Source: a virus
Length of the DNA: 20,310 nucleotides
IMG/VR virus record: IMGVR_UViG_3300035663_001220
Location: 1-20,310 of that record
Reading direction: 5' to 3' (one strand)
Shown: one piece after another, positions 1 through 6,690 of the stretch
Layout: each line of letters opens with the position of its first letter
Numbering within the stretch: the first letter of the stretch is position 1
Made by a program: the position numbers and the translations under genes
Notes under the pieces: model-generated
Told to the model about the DNA's origin: nothing
Database searches by the model: none
What the model saw: the letters and a program-made list of their open reading frames with translations, nothing else

Positions 1-104
1 TCCAGTGTCATTGCTTTCCCCCCGTTTGCTGCTTGTAGTCTACGGATACCCCAGGACCACAACTAGGACCACGGACGGGAAATCCTTTGGTTTTTCTGGC
101 TTGT

Positions 105-125
105 GCGAGTCTTGCTAAGACTCGC
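105..125. other. Perfect 9-bp hairpin at the end of the minus-strand operon
   Basis: GCGAGTCTT at 105-113 pairs with AAGACTCGC at 117-125 around a 3-base loop. It overlaps the stop codon of the last minus-strand gene (115-117). Neither side has a clear T tract, so a Rho-independent terminator is only possible, not shown. Left of it, bases 1-104 hold no gene I can support; AGGACCAC occurs twice there, at 53-60 and 65-72. Confidence 0.5.
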
Positions 126-501
126 TATCGTTGGGTTTTGCTGTAGACCGAAAGACCTGTAGGGGGCCGCTTCTCTGCGTGCGGTGGGACATTTCATCAA
201 CTGTTTCCCCAACCGCAACTGCTATCGGCCCAATAAACTCCCCACCAAGAAAACAGGGGAGTCGGCAGATGTCATCGACGCGGATCGTCTCATGTCCTTC
301 AAGCTGACGAACATCCGTTTTGGGGATGGCGTATTTTAACTCAGTGATGCGGACCATCACATTTAGCACGGAAATGTGATCTCCCCTTTTTAGATCCTGA
401 TTGACTCTGAGGTACTGGAGCAGTCGCTTGTGGATTTCGAGGCTTTTGAAACGGCGACTCCCAAAGGTGCAGACCAATTCCCATTCCAAATTAGCGATCA
501 T
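115..501 (-). CDS. Unknown protein, last gene of the minus-strand operon
   Basis: A 128-residue protein that I do not recognise. The middle (about residues 38-95) looks beta-rich, with alternating hydrophobic stretches such as HISVLNVMVRI and GEFIGPIAVAVGE. There is no signal peptide and no membrane segment. The start codon overlaps the stop of the upstream GGQ protein as ATGA (498-501), so the two are probably translationally coupled and may act together. The coding frame is supported by this coupling and by the hairpin at its stop codon. The last twenty residues are polar and probably disordered. No function is proposed. Confidence 0.7.
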   Translation of the reverse strand: MIANLEWELVCTFGSRRFKSLEIHKRLLQYLRVNQDLKRGDHISVLNVMVRITELKYAIPKTDVRQLEGHETIRVDDICRLPCFLGGEFIGPIAVAVGETVDEMSHRTQRSGPLQVFRSTAKPNDSES

Positions 502-872
502 CGCAGCAGCTCCAATCTTCCTTTGCCGAGGATCTCTTTCACGGTGGCCTCTTTCCCGCTTCGGTGGTCTTTGACGAGCCCGCGCGAGAAGTTGTACGTT
601 CGAACCACGGTATGGTCATGGATCGCTACGTCGCGACGATCCTTGCGGACCTTGGCCTGTGCGTCGGCTTTGGCCTGGGCGATCCGCTTGTCCAGTTCGG
701 CCAGGGCCATTCGGTACGATGCTTCACGTGTCCGGCAGTCGGCGTAGGCCGCGATCCCAGACGCATGATCGGTGATTCGACAAGCCGACTCAATCTTGTT
801 GCGGTTCTGGCCACCTGGGCCAGTTCCCCGCATGTACTCGATCGTCCGTCCGTTTCTGGTCGATTTGGTCAT
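498..872 (-). CDS. RF-1 domain (GGQ) release-factor-like protein
   Basis: A 124-residue protein made almost only of the peptidyl-tRNA hydrolysis domain of class I release factors. GPGGQNRNK (residues 18-26) carries the universal GGQ (20-22), whose glutamine promotes ester hydrolysis in the ribosomal peptidyl-transferase centre. ACRITDHASGI (30-40) matches the strand after GGQ in RF1/RF2, and VVRTYNFSRGLVKDHRSG (89-106) matches the conserved RF1/RF2 segment that follows the long helix. The stop-codon-reading domain of RF1/RF2 is absent, since these are normally about 350 residues. The C-terminus ends in an RF1/2-like stretch instead of the long basic tail of ArfB/YaeJ. The protein could rescue stalled ribosomes or alter termination; that is inference. 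Both ends overlap neighbours by ATGA. Confidence 0.85.
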   Translation of the reverse strand: MTKSTRNGRTIEYMRGTGPGGQNRNKIESACRITDHASGIAAYADCRTREASYRMALAELDKRIAQAKADAQAKVRKDRRDVAIHDHTVVRTYNFSRGLVKDHRSGKEATVKEILGKGRLELLR

Positions 873-1036
873 AACATCCCCCTACAAGCCTGTACAGCGA
901 GCGTCATAATCACGCCCAGTATGATACCGATGACGATCCCAAGCAACTCCGGCCAGCATCCGTTGTTGCTCCGGGCCCGAGCTGCTTCGCGGGGGATCGC
1001 TCCGCCGCCGAGCAGCATGCCGATTAGTTTGAACAT
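869..1036 (-). CDS. 55-residue membrane protein
   Basis: A very small ORF: MFKLIGMLLGGG start, a polar middle (PREAARARSNNGC, about residues 15-27), then one strong hydrophobic helix ELLGIVIGIILGVIMTLAV (about 32-50) and a short end. The stop codon overlaps the ATG of the GGQ protein as ATGA (869-872), the same junction style as elsewhere in this operon, which is the best evidence that it is real. The N-terminal nine residues are also hydrophobic. A single-pass inner-membrane protein is likely. The role is unknown; a holin-like or superinfection role is possible, but nothing here shows it. Confidence 0.65.
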   Translation of the reverse strand: MFKLIGMLLGGGAIPREAARARSNNGCWPELLGIVIGIILGVIMTLAVQACRGML

Positions 1037-1044
1037 GGCTTGCC

Positions 1045-1485
1045 TCAGTTCGTGCTAGGTTTGATCCATCTCGACAGGATGGCTGCGATGCTCTGGTTGT
1101 TCTGGGCCACGACGGCCCGGAGCTGGTCGAGCTCGGCGTCCTTGGCTTTCCTGGCCTTGCAATGCTCCGCGTTGATCTTCAACAATTCGTCGAAGTTCCT
1201 CACCAGATTATTCTTGGTGTCACGGAGCTGGTCGAGCTCGGCTTGTAGGGCTTTCTTGTCCCTGACATGCTGCGCGATGATCCGAATCAGATCGTCTTGG
1301 CTTTTCTGCATGTGATTGTTAGCGTCACGCAGTAGCTTGACTTCGTCACGCAGTAGCTCGACTTCGTCGCGAAGCTTTCGGGCCGCGTCGAAGATGGCCA
1401 GCAGCAGACCGGGATGCGTCTCCCATTTGCCGATCAGGTCCATTGCTTGATCGACGCTCAATGGGTTGTCGTCGTCGGTGCTCAT
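1045..1485 (-). CDS. Coiled-coil protein
   Basis: A 146-residue protein starting MSTDDDNPLS. An in-frame longer reading to 1551 exists, but 1485 is preferred because its ATG overlaps the upstream stop as ATGA (1482-1485). After a short N-terminal part (to about residue 35) the rest is a long heptad coiled coil with internal repeats: LLRDEVE/LLRDEVK/LLRDAN near the front, then AELDQLRD and AELDQLRA, visible in the DNA as repeated tracts near 1120-1140 and 1225-1245 and at 1330-1370. It probably forms a homodimeric rod. No enzyme motif is seen. It may be a structural or scaffold-like partner of the operon's small membrane proteins; that is speculative. Confidence 0.75.
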   Translation of the reverse strand: MSTDDDNPLSVDQAMDLIGKWETHPGLLLAIFDAARKLRDEVELLRDEVKLLRDANNHMQKSQDDLIRIIAQHVRDKKALQAELDQLRDTKNNLVRNFDELLKINAEHCKARKAKDAELDQLRAVVAQNNQSIAAILSRWIKPSTN

Positions 1486-1571
1486 AGCGAGGGCCCTCGA
1501 AAGTCGTCGTCGCCGAGCGCAATGATGACGCAGAAAAACACTACGACACAAACAGCAATGATTAGGTCCAT
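1482..1571 (-). CDS. 29-residue single-span membrane peptide
   Basis: A tiny ORF joined to both neighbours by ATGA overlaps: its ATG (1569-1571) overlaps the stop of the DUF4406 fusion gene, and its TGA (1482-1484) overlaps the ATG of the coiled-coil gene. The protein is MDLIIAVCVVVFFCVIIALG followed by a short acidic tail (DDDFRGPSL). The first twenty residues form one transmembrane helix with two cysteines. The exact chaining of stop and start codons argues strongly that it is translated. Function unknown. Confidence 0.65.
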   Translation of the reverse strand: MDLIIAVCVVVFFCVIIALGDDDFRGPSL

Positions 1572-3016
1572 CAGTTGCACCGGCTCCCGCAGCTTGCGTA
1601 CCCAGCGATGTCCACCCAGTTGTCCCGTTTGCGTTGGTGCGTCTCGCGGGAGGTCTTCAGCAAGATCATCGCCAGTGCGACGTCTCGGGGCTCGAATGTC
1701 ATGCCGTCTTTGAGCTTGCAAAGGAACAACGCCGACCACATGCCAGCGGTCCGACGGAAGTCCTGGTCCGGTGGCCCGTATTGAGCTTGGCGACTGCCCC
1801 GCGTGATCCGAGATGCTTCGGCCAGGATGTCTTCGTCGTCGTCGTCTTGCTCGGCGAGACCCATCCGTTCTACTTTTGAAATGTGATGTTCGCTTAGCTG
1901 TACGGCAAGGCTGATCAGGCTCGTCCAGTAGCACGCATACGTGATTCGATTATCGTAGTCGATGTTCAGGTGTCGCACCCGCTTGCCGAGCCACATGGCC
2001 AGGGTCAGCTCGGCCACAGCTCCATTGCTATTCTCCCAGCCTGGAAGCAGGACAATCTCGTCGCACCGCAGGACGGCCTCGAGGCACCGACGCACGGTCT
2101 TTTGGAGGTCCATGGTTTTGGGGAATGTGCAGGCGTCAGGATTTGCATGCGATGGATTGGCAAACGGGTCGAAACCATCGTGCTTGCGATCCTCGTCCGC
2201 TGGGCTGATAACTTCGTTGCCGGCGTCACGCAGCTCCTTGGCGACTCGATCAAACAGGGGGTAGTTGAACCAAGCCACCCCGCGCATCGGGCCAGCGATG
2301 TACAGGACTCGCTTGCGTTGGATTGGCTCGGTAATCGGCTCCGCGTCTGAATCGTACGCATTCGGTACCGTGTATCCGATCGTGATCTTTTCGTTTGCTT
2401 CGCAGCGCTCGAGCTCTCCAATGTCGATCGAACTGTCCGGAATTTCCGGACTGTTGGGTTCAGTTGTTAAAGATTCCTTGATAACTGGTTCGGGCTCGAC
2501 GGCAACTGTAAAGGATTCCTTGACAGTTGGTTCGGGCTGCGGAGTCGGATCCTGGACGAAGTTGGGGTTGTCCTGCGGATGCATTTCTGCGCTGACGACA
2601 TCCTCCAGCTTCCATCGCTCTAATGGCCTGTATGGGTCTGTACCCGAATCATAGACCGGTTGCAAAAGATCGCTGTGGATGCTCACTAAAGTGCCTGCGA
2701 GGCAACGTAGTAGCTGTTTTCCGTAAGCATCACTTGAAAGGATCGTGTGGACCTCTAGTGGAAGTCCGAACGGAAGCCCATCTTCCTCCCGAAACACTCT
2801 AACCTTTTCCCCATTCCGAAAGCTCATCCGACGGATTCGTGTCTCCCCATAACAGACCCAAGCCCGAACCAGTACTGGCACCCACTGTTGGCTTGCTGCA
2901 CTCCATTCCCAGTCTCCTGGTGCTGTCATCTCTTGGATCTTCAATGCTTGCCAACCGCACGGGATTGCCACTGGAAGTGGCAACACATGATAGTTGCTTT
3001 TTGGACTGCTGCTCAT
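1571..3016 (-). CDS. Fusion of DUF4406 and DUF6378 domains with unknown N-terminus
   Basis: A 481-residue multi-domain protein. Residues 1-145 form a Trp-rich domain I do not recognise. Residues 155-235 are an acidic Pro-rich linker with degenerate repeats (PTVKESFT, PVIKESLT). Residues about 237-350 match DUF4406, a nucleoside 2-deoxyribosyltransferase-like fold: YIAGPMRG at 239-246 and LPGWENSNGAVAELTLA at 324-340 carry the usual glycine-rich strand and the Asn/Glu active-site-like region. Residues about 396-477 match the phage family DUF6378 (EASRITRGSR, YGPP, DVALAMILLKTSRE, DNWVDIAGYA). The two domains are known from phages but a fusion is notable. Nucleotide or nucleoside chemistry is inferred, not shown. 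A strong ribosome site (AGGAGG) lies about 8 bases before the ATG. Confidence 0.85.
   Translation of the reverse strand: MSSSPKSNYHVLPLPVAIPCGWQALKIQEMTAPGDWEWSAASQQWVPVLVRAWVCYGETRIRRMSFRNGEKVRVFREEDGLPFGLPLEVHTILSSDAYGKQLLRCLAGTLVSIHSDLLQPVYDSGTDPYRPLERWKLEDVVSAEMHPQDNPNFVQDPTPQPEPTVKESFTVAVEPEPVIKESLTTEPNSPEIPDSSIDIGELERCEANEKITIGYTVPNAYDSDAEPITEPIQRKRVLYIAGPMRGVAWFNYPLFDRVAKELRDAGNEVISPADEDRKHDGFDPFANPSHANPDACTFPKTMDLQKTVRRCLEAVLRCDEIVLLPGWENSNGAVAELTLAMWLGKRVRHLNIDYDNRITYACYWTSLISLAVQLSEHHISKVERMGLAEQDDDDEDILAEASRITRGSRQAQYGPPDQDFRRTAGMWSALFLCKLKDGMTFEPRDVALAMILLKTSRETHQRKRDNWVDIAGYASCGSRCN
2464..2538. repeat. Degenerate 42-bp tandem repeat inside the DUF4406 fusion gene
   Basis: Two copies of a 42-bp unit, ending at about 2496 and 2538, share AAAGATTCCTTGA / AAAGGATTCCTTGA and GGTTCGGGCT. 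They encode the repeated linker EPEPVIKESL / QPEPTVKESF. The period is 14 codons, so copy-number change would keep the frame. It is a simple linker repeat. Confidence 0.75.
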
Positions 3017-3052
3017 TCTCTCATCCTCCTAAGAAAAACCACCCCAAAATCC

Positions 3053-4066
3053 TTACGCTGCTCCCCTGCGGATCAGCGGTGATAGGTATGACACGCCGTC
3101 GATGATCGGGATTTGAAGATTCAAATGCCCGAGTCCCTTTTGCACCAACTGGATTCCGTAACCGTTGACCCAGTCGGTCAAGTTTTGATGCATGTAGAAG
3201 GGCTGTAGCTGGCACAGGCAACCGGGGTTCCAAGCTCCGATCGGGCCCGAGGCCACCGTCCGCTTGGTCGCCATGTCCATGCGGTGGGTATGGCCGAACC
3301 AGATGTTCGAGTTGTACTTGGCCAAGTGCGCGGCCGCTGCGGCCTTGGAAGTGAATTGGCCATGGGTGAAGTAGCAATTGTCCCGCAGGATCGTTCCGGG
3401 GACATGGCACCCGTCGTACCACTGACCCTGCTTGTAGATGGGGATCTTCCGCTTGTCGAGCTGCAACACCGTCTCGGTCGAGAACAACGTGTTGAGCATC
3501 TTGACGTCGCCTCGGGATCCTTTGCCCGTTCGCAGTGCGTCGGTGACGATCCACTTCTCGATGCGTCGCTCGTGGTTTCCCTCGAGGTACTCGATCGTCG
3601 CTTGTGGTGCTGCCGACTGCAGCGCATCGAGGAACTGATTGGTCGCTTGGCAGTCGTCCTCGAAAGTGTAGTCGGTCTCGGCCACATAGCCCCAGGTATG
3701 GTGCTCGGCCAAAAAGCCACCGCAGTCGAGATGATCACCCAGGAGGATGATCGACGAGGGCTTGAGCATCGCAATGTCCGCCAGCATCGCCGACGCTGCC
3801 GACTGATCGACGAAGCATCCATGCGAATCGGGGACGATCACTCGCAGGGTGACACCGCCCTTGGAGCTTTTGGCCTTGCGCGTCAGGTTGAGTTTCACCG
3901 ACGAGCTTCGCAATCGATCAAGGGTCTGCTCGAGCAGATCTCGTGCCGACCGCTCCCGCTTGAGCGCGACCTCAAGCTGCTTGAGCTGTGCTCTGGCGGT
4001 CAAGAGTTCTTGGGACTCGGTCGCCTCGTTGCGGGTCCAAGCTTTGATCTGTTTTTTGAGGCTCAT
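3053..4066 (-). CDS. Calcineurin-like metallophosphoesterase
   Basis: A 337-residue protein with an N-terminal basic coiled coil (about 15-55) and a metallophosphoesterase domain from about 73 on. All blocks of the family are present: PDSHGC (D80, H82), GDHLDCGG (D111, D114), GNHER (N164, H165), FTHGQ (H235) and GHTH (H259, H261). These residues normally bind two metal ions and hydrolyse phosphoesters. The substrate cannot be told: candidates are nucleic-acid ends, cyclic nucleotides or protein phosphates. Phages often carry such enzymes near replication genes, as here. The coiled-coil extension is unusual for the family and may give oligomerisation. The start overlaps the upstream stop as ATGA (4063-4066). 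Confidence 0.92.
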   Translation of the reverse strand: MSLKKQIKAWTRNEATESQELLTARAQLKQLEVALKRERSARDLLEQTLDRLRSSSVKLNLTRKAKSSKGGVTLRVIVPDSHGCFVDQSAASAMLADIAMLKPSSIILLGDHLDCGGFLAEHHTWGYVAETDYTFEDDCQATNQFLDALQSAAPQATIEYLEGNHERRIEKWIVTDALRTGKGSRGDVKMLNTLFSTETVLQLDKRKIPIYKQGQWYDGCHVPGTILRDNCYFTHGQFTSKAAAAAHLAKYNSNIWFGHTHRMDMATKRTVASGPIGAWNPGCLCQLQPFYMHQNLTDWVNGYGIQLVQKGLGHLNLQIPIIDGVSYLSPLIRRGAA

Positions 4067-4356
4067 GAAGTGACCTCGGCCATCCAGGTGTCGAAACCAA
4101 ATCGCCCCACCTTGCAGACTCTCGCATTCACGAATCGGAGAAGGTCCGCTTTGCCCGGGAACAGGTCTCGCGACTCACCGCCCTTGTGCCAGTCGATGCA
4201 AAGCGTCTTGAGCTCTGCGGCTTTTTTGGGCTCGTTGGCTTCCAGGACCTGAAACCAGGTCTGCATGCCCTTTTTTCGTTGGTACTCTGTCGCCGACTGG
4301 CGAGCTTGCTCCAGGAGGCTGTTCGGTTTCGGGCTGGTCTTTTTGCTGGCTGGCAT
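4063..4356 (-). CDS. Unknown small basic protein
   Basis: A 97-residue protein. Two ATG codons stand in tandem at 4359 and 4356; a GGAGG sequence is one base before the first and four before the second, so the second is preferred. The N-terminus is basic and polar (PASKKTSPKPNS), followed by a probable helix (LLEQARQSATEYQRKKG) and a compact C-terminal part with several tryptophans and phenylalanines. I do not recognise a family. It lies between the replication-initiator-like gene and the phosphoesterase, so a replication or DNA-binding role is plausible but unproven. Confidence 0.7.
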   Translation of the reverse strand: MPASKKTSPKPNSLLEQARQSATEYQRKKGMQTWFQVLEANEPKKAAELKTLCIDWHKGGESRDLFPGKADLLRFVNARVCKVGRFGFDTWMAEVTS

Positions 4357-4380
4357 CATGCCTCCATTGGGGGTGAAAAG

Positions 4381-5283
4381 TTAAGCGACCTCGGCGGCCA
4401 CCTGCGGTGCGACGTTCGCACCGGGTTTGGCTGGTGGGGGTGGTGGCGGTGGGACTTGCAGTTTGAGCTCGTCCCAGCTTTCGCCCCTGGCTTGGCACAT
4501 GCGAACCATCACCATTCCGAGGTAGCCTTTGGGCTTGTCGACCTGGTGCTCTCGGCAACGTGCCAATGCGTCCAGCAGGCCTGCTTTGTCGAAGTCGGTG
4601 CCGACCCAGGCGATCCGCCAGATCTCGTCGCGACTCAGGCCCAGCCGGATCCCGCGAGCTTGCATTTCGCTCATGCTCGCTGCGGTTTCCCGAACCGATT
4701 CCCGAAATTCAAAACCCGCCGACGTCCAATCGATCGAACGACGGGTCTTGTCTGGTCCGGTTAGGTTGGGTCCTGTCCTGTCCTGTTCGGTACGGTCCGG
4801 TCGTGTGCTCGGGGGATTCCCCTGAGGCGTCGGGGGGTTGTCGGGGGATTCCCCCGAAGTGCTAGAATCCCTGAGTTTTTCCGCTTGGTCCGCAATCTCC
4901 TGAGCGATCTCACCCGCTGGGACAGCCTCAAGCCATCCGATGTCCTCACGTGAGGCCCAAGCGAACAAGTCCCGGAAAACGGACTCGGCAAAACCAGTGA
5001 TCCTGGCAACGTGGGAGATCTTCAGGGAAATCCCCCGACTGTTCCCCAGCGTCCCCCTGACATGGCAGGAGGCAGCGTAGGCACAAAGGGCGCACCACGC
5101 GCCATAGATCGCTGGAGCTCGTTCGGCGTCGAAGTCCTCCAGCATGGCTTGATAGCCGGTCGACGAAAAGCCGACTGGCATTGCGATCCAAGTGAGCTGC
5201 TTTAGCTTGCGAGATTCCGCTCGCTCGAATGTCTCAGTCCACTTGGCGATTCGGTAGACGGTCCCAGTCCCGGAGCTATCCAT
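4381..5283 (-). CDS. Replication-initiator-like protein with repeat-rich linker
   Basis: A 300-residue protein. The N-terminal part (about 10-120) has the look of phage replisome-organiser or O-like proteins: YRIAKWTETFERAESRKLKQL, a dosage-like Trp/Ala helix block (PAIYGAWCALCAYAA) and a winged-helix-like stretch ISLKISHVARITGFAESVF. Residues 140-182 form a low-complexity Pro/Asp/Thr linker. The C-terminal half (about 185-270) is helical and ends in PPPPPPP and a basic-poor tail. The layout (DNA-binding N-terminus, repeat-coded linker, C-terminal partner domain) resembles lambda O, where the linker DNA is the origin. No close family can be assigned by eye, so the function is an inference. 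A GGAGG site lies about ten bases before the ATG. Confidence 0.7.
   Translation of the reverse strand: MDSSGTGTVYRIAKWTETFERAESRKLKQLTWIAMPVGFSSTGYQAMLEDFDAERAPAIYGAWCALCAYAASCHVRGTLGNSRGISLKISHVARITGFAESVFRDLFAWASREDIGWLEAVPAGEIAQEIADQAEKLRDSSTSGESPDNPPTPQGNPPSTRPDRTEQDRTGPNLTGPDKTRRSIDWTSAGFEFRESVRETAASMSEMQARGIRLGLSRDEIWRIAWVGTDFDKAGLLDALARCREHQVDKPKGYLGMVMVRMCQARGESWDELKLQVPPPPPPPAKPGANVAPQVAAEVA
4754..4856. repeat. Iteron-like and palindromic G-rich repeats, candidate replication origin
   Basis: Within the linker-coding part of the initiator-like gene, GGTCCGGT occurs at 4754-4761 and 4794-4801, TCCTG occurs three times in tandem at 4771-4785, and a palindrome CGGGGGATTCCCC occurs at 4810-4822 and again, extended by a CG pair, at 4842-4856. 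A related GGGAAATCCCCCG lies near 5025-5037. Repeats inside an initiator gene are how lambda-type origins are arranged. Origin function here is inference. Confidence 0.4.
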
Positions 5284-5485
5284 TCGTCAGGATCCTCCAG
5301 GCCTCGAAGCTAGCGAGCACGATCACGAACAACACGGCCACGACTGACGCGCAGGCCAGGAAGGCCGCTTCGGGGGTGAGCGGTGGTAGCCCTTCCCCAG
5401 CGAGGTCGTCTTGCCAGTCGTGTTTGTCGTTGTCGAAGCTGTCGTCGTCGTCGTCCATGCCGGAAAGTTCTAGTTCGTTGTACAT
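5276..5485 (-). CDS. Small single-span membrane protein with acidic N-terminus
   Basis: A 69-residue protein. The N-terminus is very acidic (MDDDDDSF, DNDKHDWQDD), and residues about 38-64 form one strong transmembrane helix (AAFLACASVVAVLFVIVLASF). It ends with a short polar tail. The 3' end overlaps the start of the initiator-like gene by 8 bases. Upstream is AAAGGG, a modest ribosome site. It is one of several small membrane proteins in this arm. No family is recognised. The acidic head on a membrane anchor could mimic nucleic acid or bind a basic partner, but this is only a thought. Confidence 0.7.
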   Translation of the reverse strand: MYNELELSGMDDDDDSFDNDKHDWQDDLAGEGLPPLTPEAAFLACASVVAVLFVIVLASFEAWRILTNG

Positions 5486-5517
5486 CGTTTCTGCCCTTTC
5501 GATGGTTACAATCGTGA

Positions 5518-5802
5518 CTAATCGAGATTCCGGTCGTCGTGGAAACTGACGGAATCATCGGGTGGAACATTCAAAGCCCGCGTTGCTTGACTCAGGCCAG
5601 GGGTGTCGACCCAATCGGTGATCTCGGCCCGGAGCTCACGTTGAGCTGCTGGCAGGAAATTCGCGTAAGTCTTGAGGGCCGCGACCGCTGCTGGATCGCG
5701 GATAGTTCCGTCGCTGTTGAACGGTCGGAGGACAAAGCACCCCGAGTCGAGCGGCTGCTCGTCGGGAGTGCGTACGTGGTATTTGGTGTAGAGCTGGTTC
5801 AT
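5518..5802 (-). CDS. Conserved-type unknown phage protein (FVLRPF motif)
   Basis: A 94-residue protein starting MNQLYTKYHVRTPDEQP. The start at 5802 is chosen over the in-frame 5859 because its ATG overlaps the upstream stop as ATGA (5799-5802). The pattern KYHV, then a short loop, then FVLRPFNSDG, then PAAVAALKTYANF recalls a small family seen widely in phages and integrated elements (a KYxV...YFVLRLD type), whose function is unknown to me. The first two thirds look like a compact alpha/beta fold. The C-terminal twenty residues are polar. Confidence 0.75.
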   Translation of the reverse strand: MNQLYTKYHVRTPDEQPLDSGCFVLRPFNSDGTIRDPAAVAALKTYANFLPAAQRELRAEITDWVDTPGLSQATRALNVPPDDSVSFHDDRNLD

Positions 5803-6206
5803 AGTCCCTTGGTCTTTTTGAGTACGGATGTTTTCATGCTGTCGCGATTTGCACGCCACTCGGCAAAGTCCCGAGCCTGTTCTTTTGCCATTTCCTTGGC
5901 TCTCGCATTGATTGTGTCGAAGTCGATGTAAACGGGACGCATCGTTGCCCAGTCGTCAAATCGCATAATCGACGCTTCTTCGGCTAACTCTCTCGCGCGT
6001 TCGTAATTGCTCATCGCGTAAAACTCACTCAGTCTGCATCCAATACGTTGACACCTGCATTCCGCGAGAAACGATTCAGTAAATTCCTTTTCGTTTTCAA
6101 TGCATTCGGCTCGGTATTTTGCGTCTGCGTCACCGAGCCGAACCAAGACTTTTGGCGAGGGTAAGGATCGTTCCTTGAACTTGAGATCGAGTTGGACAGC
6201 GTTCAT
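5799..6206 (-). CDS. Unknown helical protein
   Basis: A 135-residue protein. The start at 6206 is chosen over 6230 because its ATG overlaps the upstream stop as ATGA (6203-6206). It opens with a basic segment (LKFKERSLPSPKVLVRLGD), has a Cys pair region AECRCQRIGC at about 49-58, and otherwise is predicted helical with many charged residues. The C-terminus is rich in Lys (KTSVLKKTKGL). Two of the cysteines are spaced CXC and the next one is four residues on, which could bind metal, but the set is incomplete for a known finger. No family is recognised. Confidence 0.65.
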   Translation of the reverse strand: MNAVQLDLKFKERSLPSPKVLVRLGDADAKYRAECIENEKEFTESFLAECRCQRIGCRLSEFYAMSNYERARELAEEASIMRFDDWATMRPVYIDFDTINARAKEMAKEQARDFAEWRANRDSMKTSVLKKTKGL

Positions 6207-6442
6207 TGCCCACCTGCCTTTTCTGCACATGGCTCACACATTGGCATCCCGTCAGGAATGCAGACGACTGGATCGCCGCAAACCGTGCAGGGCGAAATGT
6301 CGTAGCCGCTGCGGTCAAAGGCTCCAAGCACAATGACCGCCATTTGAATTGCGGCTAAATCATCACGGCTAAAGCCTGATGTTCCTGGACGACTTTTCGC
6401 CATGTGCTGTAGACGAAGAAGTTGGTCTTTATTGAAGCTCAC
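6203..6442 (-). CDS. Small zinc-ribbon-like protein, GTG start
   Basis: A 79-residue protein beginning with GTG at 6440-6442, which overlaps the upstream TGA as GTGA. A longer reading to 6610 is rejected since it runs through the upstream gene. The N-terminal 45 residues look helical (FNKDQLLRLQHMAK, DDLAAIQMAVIVLGAF). The C-terminal part has CTVC (52-55) and CEPC (69-72) with an extra Cys61, so it may bind one zinc ion. Such small treble-clef or ribbon proteins are frequent in phages as DNA or protein binders. The role is unknown. Confidence 0.65.
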   Translation of the reverse strand: MSFNKDQLLRLQHMAKSRPGTSGFSRDDLAAIQMAVIVLGAFDRSGYDISPCTVCGDPVVCIPDGMPMCEPCAEKAGGQ

Positions 6443-6690
6443 TGGTTGGCCTCCATCTGCACTGCCTTGCTGGTGGAGTGCTTGATCTGGTACACCGAAA
6501 CGGCGCAGTAGACAGTGAGAAACAAGTTGATGACTAAGAAAATGAACACGATGAAGATCATTACAACAATGTCTCGGATGTCGTGTTTTACAAAAATCAT
6601 GTTGCGACAAAGGTCGAACAGTGAATCGCGACTGATCTGCTGCAATGCTTGTGCGAGATCAGTGTGTTGGCGTTGTTGTTCGCTGCTCAA
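6439..6690 (-). CDS. Small single-span membrane protein
   Basis: An 83-residue protein. Residues about 1-38 are polar and helical (MSSEQQRQHTDLAQALQQ), residues 41-66 form a long hydrophobic helix (DIVVMIFIVFIFLVINLFL onward), and the tail is polar. The ATG overlaps the stop of the metallopeptidase gene as ATGA (6687-6690), and its TGA overlaps the GTG of the next gene. The amphipathic head before a single membrane span would suit a regulator of membrane-bound partners or a holin-type factor. Neither is shown. Confidence 0.7.
   Translation of the reverse strand: MSSEQQRQHTDLAQALQQISRDSLFDLCRNMIFVKHDIRDIVVMIFIVFIFLVINLFLTVYCAVSVYQIKHSTSKAVQMEANQ

Noticed and set aside
1482-1934. Minus-strand frame of 150 codons ending in the 29-residue membrane peptide
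   Set aside because: Most of it overlaps the DUF6378 part of the fusion gene. Only the last 29 codons with the coupled ATG at 1571 are supported.
3284-4252. Long plus-strand frame of 322 codons
   Set aside because: It lies opposite the metallophosphoesterase, whose full motif set is clear, and its protein has no recognisable domain. It is a shadow of the codon bias.
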